64,000 bases of DNA from Anaerolineales bacterium (GTDB lineage: Bacteria; Chloroflexota; Anaerolineae; 4572-78; J111), in the NCBI GenBank assembly GCA_020634855.1, contig JACKAU010000005.1:186001-250000 (forward strand), given 5' to 3'. The translations under genes were made by a program, and so were the position numbers. Numbering within the stretch: the first letter of the stretch is position 1; each line of letters opens with the position of its first letter. Under the pieces are notes generated by a model, which was not told the DNA's origin, did no database searches, and worked only from the letters and a program-made list of their open reading frames with translations. Below, piece after piece: positions 45,245-53,787 of this stretch.

Positions 45245-45652
45245 TTACCATAGCCCAATATCTAGTGTAGAAAAATCAATACTTTTCTCAAAATCATCTG
45301 TGCTACTATCTTTCTGTTCCAATATTTCAAAGTCAGGCTTTTTAGCTAACTGATCAACCAGTTCATGTCCAAATGACGTTAACTCATATCGCCCGTATGG
45401 TAATTTTCAGGCAACTCCTAAACCAGTCATTATCTTTAAGCGGTTAATGACATCATTAATTTCAAAAGGGTGAAACTCTACAAACTGCTCAGCAAAATCA
45501 GCAGGTCTACCTGGTTCATACTCCCGAACAATCCACCAGAACTCACTCATAGCTACTAGACGAGCTGTAAGTTTTTCTACACAGTACTTACGCAATTCAG
45601 TTATCTCAAATTGGGGTAGTGTACTAATGAGTAGAGGATTTTTTCTCCTCAA
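45245..45652 (-). pseudogene. Small winged-helix-like protein with an in-frame UGA
   Basis: Reads LISTLPQFEITELRKYCVEK, VAMSEFWWIVREYEPGRPAD, and HPFEINDVINRLKIMTGLGV, then a TGA at 45407-45409 in frame, followed in the same frame by KLPYGRYELTSFGHELVDQL and a tail to TAA at 45245. LPYGRYELTSFGHEL looks like the end of a winged helix, so the TGA probably interrupts one 135-residue protein. Unlike neighbouring breaks this is a substitution-type stop. Confidence 0.55.
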
Positions 45653-48163
45653 AATGATATGTATATTGAATTAACCCCACTAAATAATAGCTGTTCAGGA
45701 TACTTTGTCTCAACCAGTTCGATTGGTCAAGATCGTTTTTTGCCCAACCTAGCATATATATATTCTAAAAAATGTTTGTATGTGGGGACTGTTGCAGGTA
45801 TCTATCAGCAATCAAAACTGATTCAAACAAAGTGTCTGTTTGCCCCTGTTGGTCGGGTAAAGGCTGCGGGCAAAATGGAAGTATAGGGTTCGTTTGTGAT
45901 ACTCTTTTCGCTCCCATTCGGTTAAACTAAAGACACCCTCACCAAGCAATATAAACGTATCTTCATTACCGTTAAGAATATTATATACATTTCTTTCCTC
46001 CACAATACCTTCTTCGGAAGAGTCGTTAAGCAGTTCAGTTATTTCAGAGTAATGTGCGGGTGATTTTATGAATCTCAGAGTTTCTTTCAACTGTCTTTTT
46101 CGAGTGGAGCCATCTTGGACTCTATTCCATTCAAGTCCGGGCAATTTTTTCTATATACTTATCAAGCCATAACCAGTCGGAAGGAGGATCGGAATTAAAA
46201 GAATAATACTTTTTCCAATAAGAATACTCATTATTAAGAAATTCAATTAATGGTGTCGACAAATTCATCGAATTCTTATTATCAGTGCCAGCGCTTAAAT
46301 ACTTTTTAATTGATGAGTTAAACGAGGGGTTGTATTAACTTTCTTTATGAATTTAGCCTCAAGCTGTCGAATACGCTCGCGTGTAACACCGAATCTTTCA
46401 CCTATTTCCTCCCAAGGTGTACTCTTTGTCATCATCCAATCCAAAACGAAGTTTAATTATTTCTTGAGTACGAGGAGGAAAATTTTTCTAAAAGAACGAA
46501 TATTTGCTCTTTAAGCTGTACATTGTCAATCCACTCTAGTAGGTCAGAATATTGATCATATATTATCTCTTCCAATAAATAAGTATCTGTCATTTGACCT
46601 TGTATAATGCTATTGGTTAGAGTTGATGGGACTGGTATGGATAATGAAACAGTGTTCTCTATATATTTGAGTTGGGATTGAACCGATTTGACAATTTTTC
46701 CATTTCTGAGACAAAGATGGTGAAAGATTAATGACAAAATCTAGATACTCACGTATTTTTTTTTTTTTTCCTCGGGATCAAAATAATCTAAATAAAGAGC
46801 TAGTAACTCCGGTGAAGTATGTCCCTCGTTTTCCAAGCATATTTCATATACATCTTCCAATTGACTTAATGATTCTGACCGATGAACTGGTATTCTAATG
46901 TTTCGATTCATTTCGAATGCTGATCTTCCAGTAGTCTGCCAAATCCATGTTATTCCATAATTTATAAATCGTCCGGAATTACGATAATCATACTTGTCGG
47001 CTGCCGTCATTAAACCTAAGGCACCCTCTTGAACAAGGTCAAGATAGTAACTATGAAGTTCATCCCTTTCAATAAAATTGTTCCTTACAAATTTCAATAC
47101 GGATCTGAAATAGCCGCTTACGAGTTTGTTTCTTGCCTTTAGGCCTTGACGTTGTAACTGATCCAACTCAGCACTCAAATCCACATCATCAAATTGCTGA
47201 ATCAGCTTTTCTACTTCTGAAAGGTCATCATTTATTTCTATGCCAAATTCATGAATATGCTTAAGAATTAAATTTGGCAATGCAAAAAATAATTCAAACG
47301 AGGTCATAAGAAGAAGTAGTTATTTCACTTTTGATTTTGGTCTCACAATTAGCTTTTTCGATTAATTTAAGATAATTTCTAAACCGTGAGCGAGGAAGCT
47401 CAAAAAGTCTTTACGTACTGCTAAAATTTCATTAATCCATATACCTATTTTCGGTAATAGAATGTTATTTGAGATACATAAATGCACTAAACTTTTGCCA
47501 TGTCTGAATTAACTGAATAATTACACTTATAAAAACTTCTTTAGCACAGACTTCAACCAGAATCAGAAATAATATTCTGAAGACGCTGAGAGGCTTTCAT
47601 CTGCGCGCCAGCCCAAATTTCGTGACGACGACTAGTAGTTATTGGTAACCGATACACATCTTCAAATAGATATTTTTCAACTATTGGAATAGGGGAGCAA
47701 AAATCGTCAGGAATTCTATCTAAGTTAAAAGATCGTCAAACAATTCGAAGTCGTCAATATCTTGTTGGTCTAGATAATCACTTTCTCTAACAATCTTAGG
47801 AGTTGGCGCTGGGTGTAAAGAAATTGGCTTTGAAGGCAAATATAATTGCTTTAACTCATTGATTTGCCCTTCTGTAAGCATCAGCAGACACAATATGCCC
47901 AATCTCACTGCAAGCCGGTCACGTTCTGACCAATTAGCCGTTAATTGTTCAGGTGCATCACGTTGAATGAAATCTGCAACCGTTTCGACCCGACTATTTT
48001 TAAGCTGGAATTCAAGTTCGGTTTTAAGTTCTAACACCTCAACAGGCAAATTATATTTAGCAATCTCTTTGATTTGGCTTGGTATTAATTTTAGTTCCCA
48101 CAAGTACTTGAGGAGAGAATTCGTTAGGATACTCAGTTGCGTTTCATCATAACTTTCAGCCAA
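45624..48163 (-). pseudogene. Large sigma-70-like factor with N-terminal extension and C-terminal HTH, frameshifted
   Basis: The centre is clear sigma-70: region 2 with LVQEGALGLMTAADKYDYRN, FINYGITWIWQTTGRSAFEM and RNIRIPVHRSE; region 4, after shifts, with PPRTQEIIKLRFGLDDD, LEEIGERFGVTRERIRQLEA and KFIKKVN. Before it lies an acidic helical extension from ATG 48163 (MAESYDETQLSILTNSLLKY). After it is a further HTH-like part (LRFIKSPAHYSEITELLND, EERNVYNILNGNEDTFILLG), resembling a HARE-HTH domain. About 840 residues if one gene; a break into two genes near 47553 is possible. Shifts sit at T and A runs, including the 14-A run near 46758. It is first in the operon and may direct its transcription. 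Confidence 0.6.
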
Positions 48164-48426
48164 AGTTTGTGTGGAACATTTAGTAAGCGATTGTAAGGAG
48201 TCGATTTTTTAATTTACGGAGTACTGTCTCTAAGTTGATGGACATTTTTAAGTAAATTTGACTTTATAAAAACGCACATTACGTCAGATTGCTTCATTAT
48301 ACCACAAAAATCAAATCCTAACACACCTATTTAGCAATCTCAAATCCAATTATTATCTACATTTTTGCCAGCACGGAAGAATAAGGATAACTCTGCTGGC
48401 GTCAAAGAACCATATTGGTGGCTCAA
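48164..48426. other. Right end of the A+T-rich island
   Basis: Upstream region of the sigma-like gene. It is very A+T-rich and shows no further coding sequence. It probably holds the promoter of the minus-strand operon, but no confident boxes were assigned. Confidence 0.3.
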
Positions 48427-48594
48427 ATGACCAAAGAAGAATTCATTCAAGTTATCGAGTCCGTCATTGAACGAAAATTGTTAGTGCTATTTGATGATCC
48501 TGATGACGCTGAACTCAAATAAGAAGTACGATCTACTACTCTAAGGAGAACAAGGAGTATTCCGTTGGGCGAAATTTGGTTGATAGTTAAAGAA
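48427..48594 (+). pseudogene. Short antitoxin-like peptide interrupted by a stop
   Basis: ATG 48427 opens MTKEEFIQVIESVIERKLLV, then LFDDPDDAELK and TAA (48520-48522). In the same frame the text continues EVRSTTLRRTRSIPLGEIWL, which looks like the usual second half of small antitoxin-like proteins (E-V-R ... PL-E-x3-L). The TAA may replace a GAA codon. No toxin gene is adjacent. Assignment is tentative. Confidence 0.35.
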
Positions 48595-48722
48595 CTAAAT
48601 TTAATCTTCATCTCATTTCATCATATCACCCCTTTTTGGATGAAAGTCCAGCTAATCGTAGTCATTTTTATTTAGATTAAACATCTGTTTTCAAAGTAGA
48701 AAGTAGAATGAAGAACATAACC

Positions 48723-48755
48723 TCATCATTCATCCCTCATAGTTCATAATTCAAA
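48723..48755. repeat. Dispersed ATTCATCCCTCAT repeat at right flank of island
   Basis: TCATCATTCATCCCTCATAG followed by TTCATAATTCAAA matches the copies at 33161, 34223 and 35320 in the same orientation. Confidence 0.7.
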
Positions 48756-48820
48756 AAAAGCTCCACGGACCAAACAGCCCGTAGAGCTTCTTACTCACAT
48801 CACCCTAACCAACTATCAAA

Positions 48821-49504
48821 CTACCGCCCTAACAAACTCCGCTCCTCCGTCTTCTTGGCGAAGGCGGCCGCTTGTTTGGCGCAGCGCAGCCATTGGGTCA
48901 ATACCTTAAACGCGGCATCCCGCTCTTTGCGGCGCTGGACGGCCGCACCCTTGGCCTGCTCTTGGACGTGATTGGCCCGGACCAACGCTTCTACCCCGGC
49001 AGCGCCCTGGGCCAGCATATCGACCGGATAGCCGTTGTTGGCCAGGCTGGCGGCTATCTCCGGGGTATTTTGAGCCATGTCAAACAAGTTGCGCTGCCAG
49101 GTCACCATTAAATCCAACTTGGCTGACTTGTTCGGTCTGGCAATCTGGCTGGTGCCGTTGCCGTCCTTGCGCCGGGCGTGCAGCCCCAACGCATTCAGCC
49201 ACTCGGTTCGCCCTTGAAACAGCACCGTACACGTCTGCGCTAGGGCGCTGCTAAACTGCCACATTTCTTCCCGTTGGCGCTCATAGGTATTGGTCGCCCC
49301 TAACTTGGTCGATTCGGCCTGTTCCTTGGCCCGTCCTGCCGCCTTGGCGTCATTCAGCAATGACTCGCCATGCGCCCAGCTTTCTTCATTGTAGCCTCGC
49401 GCCCGCATCATCTCGGCAAACTGCGGATCATACCGCGCCTCATGCAGCAACTGCTCGGTTTCGCCGATAACGGCGATTTGATCTTGGGTAAATCCACCTT
49501 TCAT
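48821..49504 (-). CDS. Hypothetical helical/coiled-coil protein
   Basis: The 227-residue, Ala/Glu/Arg-rich protein is all helical by eye (TEQLLHEARYDPQFAEMMRA, AAGRAKEQAESTKLGATNTY, AQGAAGVEALVRANHVQEQA). No catalytic motif, signal peptide or membrane segment is seen. G+C content and codon use match the host-like flanks, and the frame is intact. ATG 49504 is preferred over one two codons earlier by spacing from AAGGAG. No family is recognised. Confidence 0.65.
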   Translation of the reverse strand: MKGGFTQDQIAVIGETEQLLHEARYDPQFAEMMRARGYNEESWAHGESLLNDAKAAGRAKEQAESTKLGATNTYERQREEMWQFSSALAQTCTVLFQGRTEWLNALGLHARRKDGNGTSQIARPNKSAKLDLMVTWQRNLFDMAQNTPEIAASLANNGYPVDMLAQGAAGVEALVRANHVQEQAKGAAVQRRKERDAAFKVLTQWLRCAKQAAAFAKKTEERSLLGR

Positions 49505-49814
49505 AATCATTAACTCCTTAATTAGAATTTGTAGTATCTGACTCAGGGTGTGACCTGTGAGTTAACATCGGGAGTAAGCAGTAAGAAGTAGGGATTAAGG
49601 GATCAAAATCAATTACTTCCCCGTGGTTTTTCGGTATTTCCTGGATAGGCTAGCCACTGGGCTTAAAAATAGCTGATCGCTGACCGCTGATAGCCGCATA
49701 CGGGCAAAAATCATCCGTTTATGCCCTATTTCGTTGATACCAGGGCCAAAATTCAGATGTTCTTGGCTTCAAAACCATAAATATGTCTCGCCGAAACGGA
49801 ATATGACGCGAAAA
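49505..49814. other. Intergenic region upstream of the hypothetical helical protein
   Basis: No gene is supported. The phrase GCTGATCGCTGACCGCTGATAG near 49669-49692 resembles the one at 31549-31573 after the VIT-VWA gene and is another short dispersed repeat. Confidence 0.35.
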
Positions 49815-50100
49815 GTTGGAACATTTAAAAGAATTGTTGGAACATGTCATGCAAAGTTGGAACATTTAAAACAATTGTTGAAACATGTCATGCAAAGTTG
49901 GAACAATTAAGCCAAAGTTTGAACAATTAAGGCAGAGTTTGAACATTTAAAAGAATTGTTGAAACATGTGGCGCAAAGTTGGAACAATTAAGCCAGAGTT
50001 TGAACATTTAAAACAATTGTTGGAACATTTAAAAGAATTGTTGAAACATGTGGGGCAGAGTTGGAACAATTAAGCCAGAGTTTGAATAATTTAAATTTCC
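49815..50100 (+). repeat. Tandem array of 14 units of 20-21 bp
   Basis: Fourteen units start GTTGGAACA, GTTTGAACA or GTTGAAACA and run directly on from each other. Types alternate between ...TTTAAAAGAATT (21 bp) and ...ATTAAGCCAGA or ...TGTCATGCAAA (20 bp). If each 20-bp unit had one more base, the plus strand would encode heptads such as LEHLKELLEHVMQK, a coiled coil. It may be a decayed coiled-coil gene segment or a non-coding minisatellite. Confidence 0.8.
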
Positions 50101-50341
50101 GCCGTAATTGGTTTTTCAATAAAGAAATCTGTCCCTCAAAATTGGGATCATCCGGCCAAAATCTATGCAACTCTATTTTTCCCAGGAAATTATTCGTCCA
50201 TCCCCGCCGCCCTAAGGGGCGCGATCGAAACGGTTGAACCGGAAGAGTCGATCTATCGCAGAAAATGCTGATAAGAAGAAACAGCGCGTGATTCATCACT
50301 AACTACAGGATATCATAAAACAATCACAGCGAATAGAGCCA

Positions 50342-50381
50342 AAGGTACTTGATTTTACAGGACTAAAGTACCTTCTTTTTT
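50342..50381 (+). terminator. Orphan plus-strand terminator downstream of the 20-21-bp array
   Basis: AAGGTACTT (50342-50350) pairs with AAGTACCTT (50366-50374), followed by CTTTTTT. No intact plus-strand gene precedes it, which supports a former gene in the repeat region. The remaining 50101-50490 shows no gene. Confidence 0.65.
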
Positions 50382-50490
50382 GCCCAAAAGTCGGTAGGCT
50401 TTTAGGTGAAATTCGGGTTAAATTTGGAGCCTAAGCGCTTCAACGGCATCATCGCTAAGAGCGACGGGCTGCCATCGAACTTGGCTACCT

Positions 50491-51495
50491 TTAGAGGGTC
50501 TCAACCGTGACCAACACTTCACGGTCTCCGGACGCTTGCACCGGATTACGCAGCGGTTGGCCAAACGGCGCGGCGGCAATCTCAAAAATATCGCCCGGCC
50601 GGACCTCGATGCCGGCGGCGAAGCTGAGGGTGGCGGTCCCGAAGAAGTGGCAGTGAACATCGCCCGGCCGGCGGAAGAGATCATATTTGAAGTGATGGTG
50701 TTCCAAAGCGCTAATGGCATAGCTCATATTGGCTTCGCCGGTTAAAAAGGGGCTGCGCCACAGCTCCCGGTTTTCGCGCCGGAGACTAACCTGCCCGCGA
50801 ATATCGGTGGGCAAATCGCCCACCAGCAGCTCGGGGCCAAAAGAGCAGGTGCGCAGTTTGGAATGCGCCAGATAGAGATAATTTTGCCGTTCCATGACGT
50901 GATCGGAAAACTCATTGCCCAGCGCAAAACCCACGCGCATCACCACGCCCGACTCGGCAATCACATAGAGGCCGGCCACTTCCGCTTCTTCGCCGCCATC
51001 GAGGGCATAGGCCGGCCAGGTCAGCGGCTGTTCAGGAGCCACCACGCCATAACCGTTGCCCTTGTAAAACCATTCCGGCTGAGCGCCGATTTGCCCGGCG
51101 GGTGGTTTGCCGCCGTCCAGGCCGATTTGGAACATGCGCATTGAGTCGGTCAAGGCCGATTGATCCGCGCTGGCCGCTTGGTGGTGCATCTCATCCCGCG
51201 CCGCGGCGCTGCCCAGGTGGGTCAAGCCGGTGCCGGAGACCAAGCAGTGGGCCGGATCGGGATGATCGAGTGGGGGCAGGAGACGTTTCTCGGCGATGAC
51301 GCGAGCGTAATCAACCGTTTGCCCGCTCAATCGATCGGCGATCAGCGTCTCCAGTTTGACCTTCAATCGACCGGCTTCCATAGCCAGATCATAGACTCGT
51401 GACACCTCTTTTAAGACGTGGAGTCGATGGCCATCGTCTTCAACCAGCCCGACCTGACGCCGGCCATTTTCTAAGGTAAATTGGACGAGTCGCAC
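50491..51495 (-). CDS. AraD1/GguC-type protein of the fumarylacetoacetate-hydrolase family
   Basis: The 334-residue protein has conserved features of the AraD1 branch: the N-terminal MRLVQFTLENGRRQVGLVED, HCLVSGTGLTHLGSA, MFQIGLDGGKPPAGQIGAQPEW, then an FAH-like C-terminal half (FALGNEFSDHVMERQNYLYL, FGTATLSFAAGIEVRPGDIF). Such proteins are 2-keto-3-deoxy-L-arabonate dehydratase-like and occur in oxidative arabinose pathways. It follows an enolase-superfamily dehydratase gene on the same strand after 33 bp. The metal-binding E-x-E of FAH proteins is not obvious, so catalysis should be treated as inferred. Confidence 0.8.
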   Translation of the reverse strand: MRLVQFTLENGRRQVGLVEDDGHRLHVLKEVSRVYDLAMEAGRLKVKLETLIADRLSGQTVDYARVIAEKRLLPPLDHPDPAHCLVSGTGLTHLGSAAARDEMHHQAASADQSALTDSMRMFQIGLDGGKPPAGQIGAQPEWFYKGNGYGVVAPEQPLTWPAYALDGGEEAEVAGLYVIAESGVVMRVGFALGNEFSDHVMERQNYLYLAHSKLRTCSFGPELLVGDLPTDIRGQVSLRRENRELWRSPFLTGEANMSYAISALEHHHFKYDLFRRPGDVHCHFFGTATLSFAAGIEVRPGDIFEIAAAPFGQPLRNPVQASGDREVLVTVETL

Positions 51496-51528
51496 AATAT
51501 CATTCTCCTTGTGACAGGCTAATTGTGA

Positions 51529-52695
51529 TCACTTTTTGACGCTGGCGTCCCGTTTGTGCCAATCATCGGCAAACAGATTAAAATGAACCTCTTGTTGGGG
51601 ATGCGCTCGAATGAGATCTTCGTTGAGGGTTACGCCCAAACCCGGTCCCTTAGGCAGGGCAAAGTAACCATCGATAACCTCCGGCAACCCCGGCGCCGAC
51701 TCTTTCACATAAGCGTCATCAAAATCGTTGAAATGCTCCTGAATTTTGAAATTGGGCGTACAGGCCGCCAAATGCAGCGCCGCCGCCGTCGAAACCGGCC
51801 CGCCTACATTATGGGGGGCCACCAGCATGTAATAGGCGTCGGCCCAGGCCGCCAGCTTCTTGGTGTTCAGCAAACCGCCAAAATGAGTAATGTCCGGCTG
51901 GATAATATCGCAGGCTTGCAGTTCAAACAGCTCGCGGTATTCGTAGGGCGTGTGCAGGCGCTCGCCGGTAGCCAGAGGCACACCCAACGGGGCGACCGCA
52001 TCGGCCACTTTCTTTAACGCCCGCAGATTTTCCGGCGGAACCGGTTCTTCAAACCAACTGGGGCTGAAGGGCGCTAATTCGCGAGCCATTTCAATGGCGG
52101 TCACCGGATTAAAACGGCCATGCATCTCAATAAGAATCTCAACCTCCGGGCCGACCGCGTCTCGCACGGCCTCCACCAGAGCGACAACCTGGAGTTTCTC
52201 CACCCGTTCCATTTCATAGAAGCCGGCCCCAAACGGATCGAATTTCAAGGCGCGATACCCCTTGGCTACCGCGCGTTGGGCCGCGTCATGAAACTCCGCC
52301 GGCGTACGCTCGACTTTGTACCAACCGTTGGCATAGGCTTTGATCTTATCCCGCACCGCTCCCCCCAACAGCCGGTAGACCGGTTGACCTAAAGCCTGGC
52401 CCATAATATCCCAACAGGCTAGCTCAATCAAGGCGATGCCCGTCATCACGATTTCGCCCGCCCGGCCAAAATCATGGCGGGCCATGCGCTGAACTAAGGC
52501 CTCAATTTCGAACGGGTCGCGGCCCAAGACATAGCGCCGCGCCGTTTCATTGAGGTAACCCTGTAACGCCTCGGTCCGGTTCAAGGCTCGCGCTTCGCCA
52601 ACCCCGCTGATGCCTTCATCGGTTTCAACTTTGACAAACGTCAGGTTTCGCCAGGGCGTCCCCAAGACCAGCGGGGTGACATTAGTAATTTTCAT
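51529..52695 (-). CDS. Enolase-superfamily sugar-acid dehydratase
   Basis: At 388 residues it is a mandelate-racemase-group protein close to galactonate-dehydratase-like enzymes. K151 is in ALKFDPFG; the metal-ligand/His pair E190-x-H192 is in LIEMHGRFNP; E216 is in WFEEPVPPEN; E245 is in ATGERLHT; and H295 is in VAPHNVGGP. These match the GalD-type pattern in which His residues act as general acid and base. In the context of an arabinofuranosidase, an SDR dehydrogenase and AraD1 it is probably L-arabinonate dehydratase or a related activity. Confidence 0.85.
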   Translation of the reverse strand: MKITNVTPLVLGTPWRNLTFVKVETDEGISGVGEARALNRTEALQGYLNETARRYVLGRDPFEIEALVQRMARHDFGRAGEIVMTGIALIELACWDIMGQALGQPVYRLLGGAVRDKIKAYANGWYKVERTPAEFHDAAQRAVAKGYRALKFDPFGAGFYEMERVEKLQVVALVEAVRDAVGPEVEILIEMHGRFNPVTAIEMARELAPFSPSWFEEPVPPENLRALKKVADAVAPLGVPLATGERLHTPYEYRELFELQACDIIQPDITHFGGLLNTKKLAAWADAYYMLVAPHNVGGPVSTAAALHLAACTPNFKIQEHFNDFDDAYVKESAPGLPEVIDGYFALPKGPGLGVTLNEDLIRAHPQQEVHFNLFADDWHKRDASVKK

Positions 52696-52737
52696 AAAAC
52701 GCCTCCATCACAACACGGCTGATTGTCCACGGATTGC

Positions 52738-52832
52738 TCATCATAATGGTGAATGGTGAATATTTAATGGTGAATGGTGAATGAAAAAAACAACTTCATA
52801 ATTCACCATCCACAATTCACAATTCACAATTT
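52738..52832. repeat. Intergenic repeat with GGTGAATGGTGAAT and complementary ATTCACCATCC arms
   Basis: Tandem TGGTGAATGGTGAAT phrases at 52746-52785 are followed by the partly complementary ATTCACCATCCACAATTCAC to 52832, able to form an imperfect hairpin. It lies between two genes of the arabinose set and resembles the ATTCAT-type dispersed repeats. Confidence 0.6.
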
Positions 52833-52880
52833 ATTTTTAACAAGATCGACCCCAAATTTTCGAAGTGAAACGGTTAGACG

Positions 52881-53717
52881 CTACAGGTGATCCCGCCACG
52901 AATAATTGGGCGCGTAGCCCAGCAGCTTACGCGCCTTGTCGATAGCCAGCAGCGTTTCAAAATCGCCGGTACCTTCACGCAGGGTAACGTCAGGGAAAAC
53001 CGCCGCCATCAGTTCGCGATTAGGCCGGTTCATGACGGTATCGGCAGCGGCGATAATGAAGGCTTCAGCGCCCCGGATGTCAGCCTCTAAACCCAACCGG
53101 CAGCTTTGCGCCACGTCACGGGCATCGACATAACCCCACAAATTCCATTTGCGCTGGCGCGGGTCGTCCCAGAAACCGGGAAAGCGTTGGTAATCATCCG
53201 GTTCCATGATATTTGAAAGACGCAAACCGATGAAGGGCAAACCACTCCACCGGTTGAACTGCCGGGCCATCTCCTCGCTCAGCACCTTGGACAGGGCATA
53301 GCTCGATTCCGGGTAGAGCGGATGGTCCTCGTCAATCGGCGCATATGCCGGCTGCTCGCGATCAAAGGGCAGGCCCAAGGTCGTTTCACTCGATGCCCAG
53401 ACGACGCGCTCTAATCCCAACGAGGTCGCGGCGCTGAAAATATTATAGGTGCTGGCCATATTGATGCGAAAAGTGGTTTCTTCGGTTTGCAATCCGGGCG
53501 CCGGGATAGCGGCCAGATGCACCACGGCATCGATCCCTTGCAAGACCTCGAACGCCTGGCCCAGATCGGTCAAATCCACTTTGAGGTAGGGCGCTAACGG
53601 CTCCCGCGAGGGGGCCAGGTCCACGTTTAGCACGTCATAACCATGCTCCAGCAAATCTTTAACCACGGCGCGACCGGCTTTACCGCTGCCGCCGGTGACA
53701 ACAATCTTTTTACTCAT
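52881..53717 (-). CDS. NAD(P)-dependent extended SDR (sugar dehydrogenase/epimerase-like)
   Basis: The 278-residue protein starts MSKKIVVTGGSGKAGRAVV with the extended-SDR GxxGxxG motif. It has VHLAAIP, the catalytic Tyr/Lys in YALSKVLSEEMA and the upstream Ser in WASSETT. It resembles short uronate/aldose dehydrogenases. In archaea an extended SDR oxidises L-arabinose to the lactone, which fits the neighbouring genes. ATG 53717 has AAGGAG 9 bases upstream; a further in-frame start 39 bases upstream is less likely. Confidence 0.82.
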   Translation of the reverse strand: MSKKIVVTGGSGKAGRAVVKDLLEHGYDVLNVDLAPSREPLAPYLKVDLTDLGQAFEVLQGIDAVVHLAAIPAPGLQTEETTFRINMASTYNIFSAATSLGLERVVWASSETTLGLPFDREQPAYAPIDEDHPLYPESSYALSKVLSEEMARQFNRWSGLPFIGLRLSNIMEPDDYQRFPGFWDDPRQRKWNLWGYVDARDVAQSCRLGLEADIRGAEAFIIAAADTVMNRPNRELMAAVFPDVTLREGTGDFETLLAIDKARKLLGYAPNYSWRDHL

Positions 53718-53787
53718 AGTAATCAACTCCTTAGAACTATTGTAGCTAACAAACATTTACTTTAAAAAAGAACCTCCCCCGCCAATG

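Noticed and set aside
49815..50100. Possible CRISPR array
   Set aside because: Units of 20-21 bp abut without spacers of constant size; it is a simple tandem repeat.
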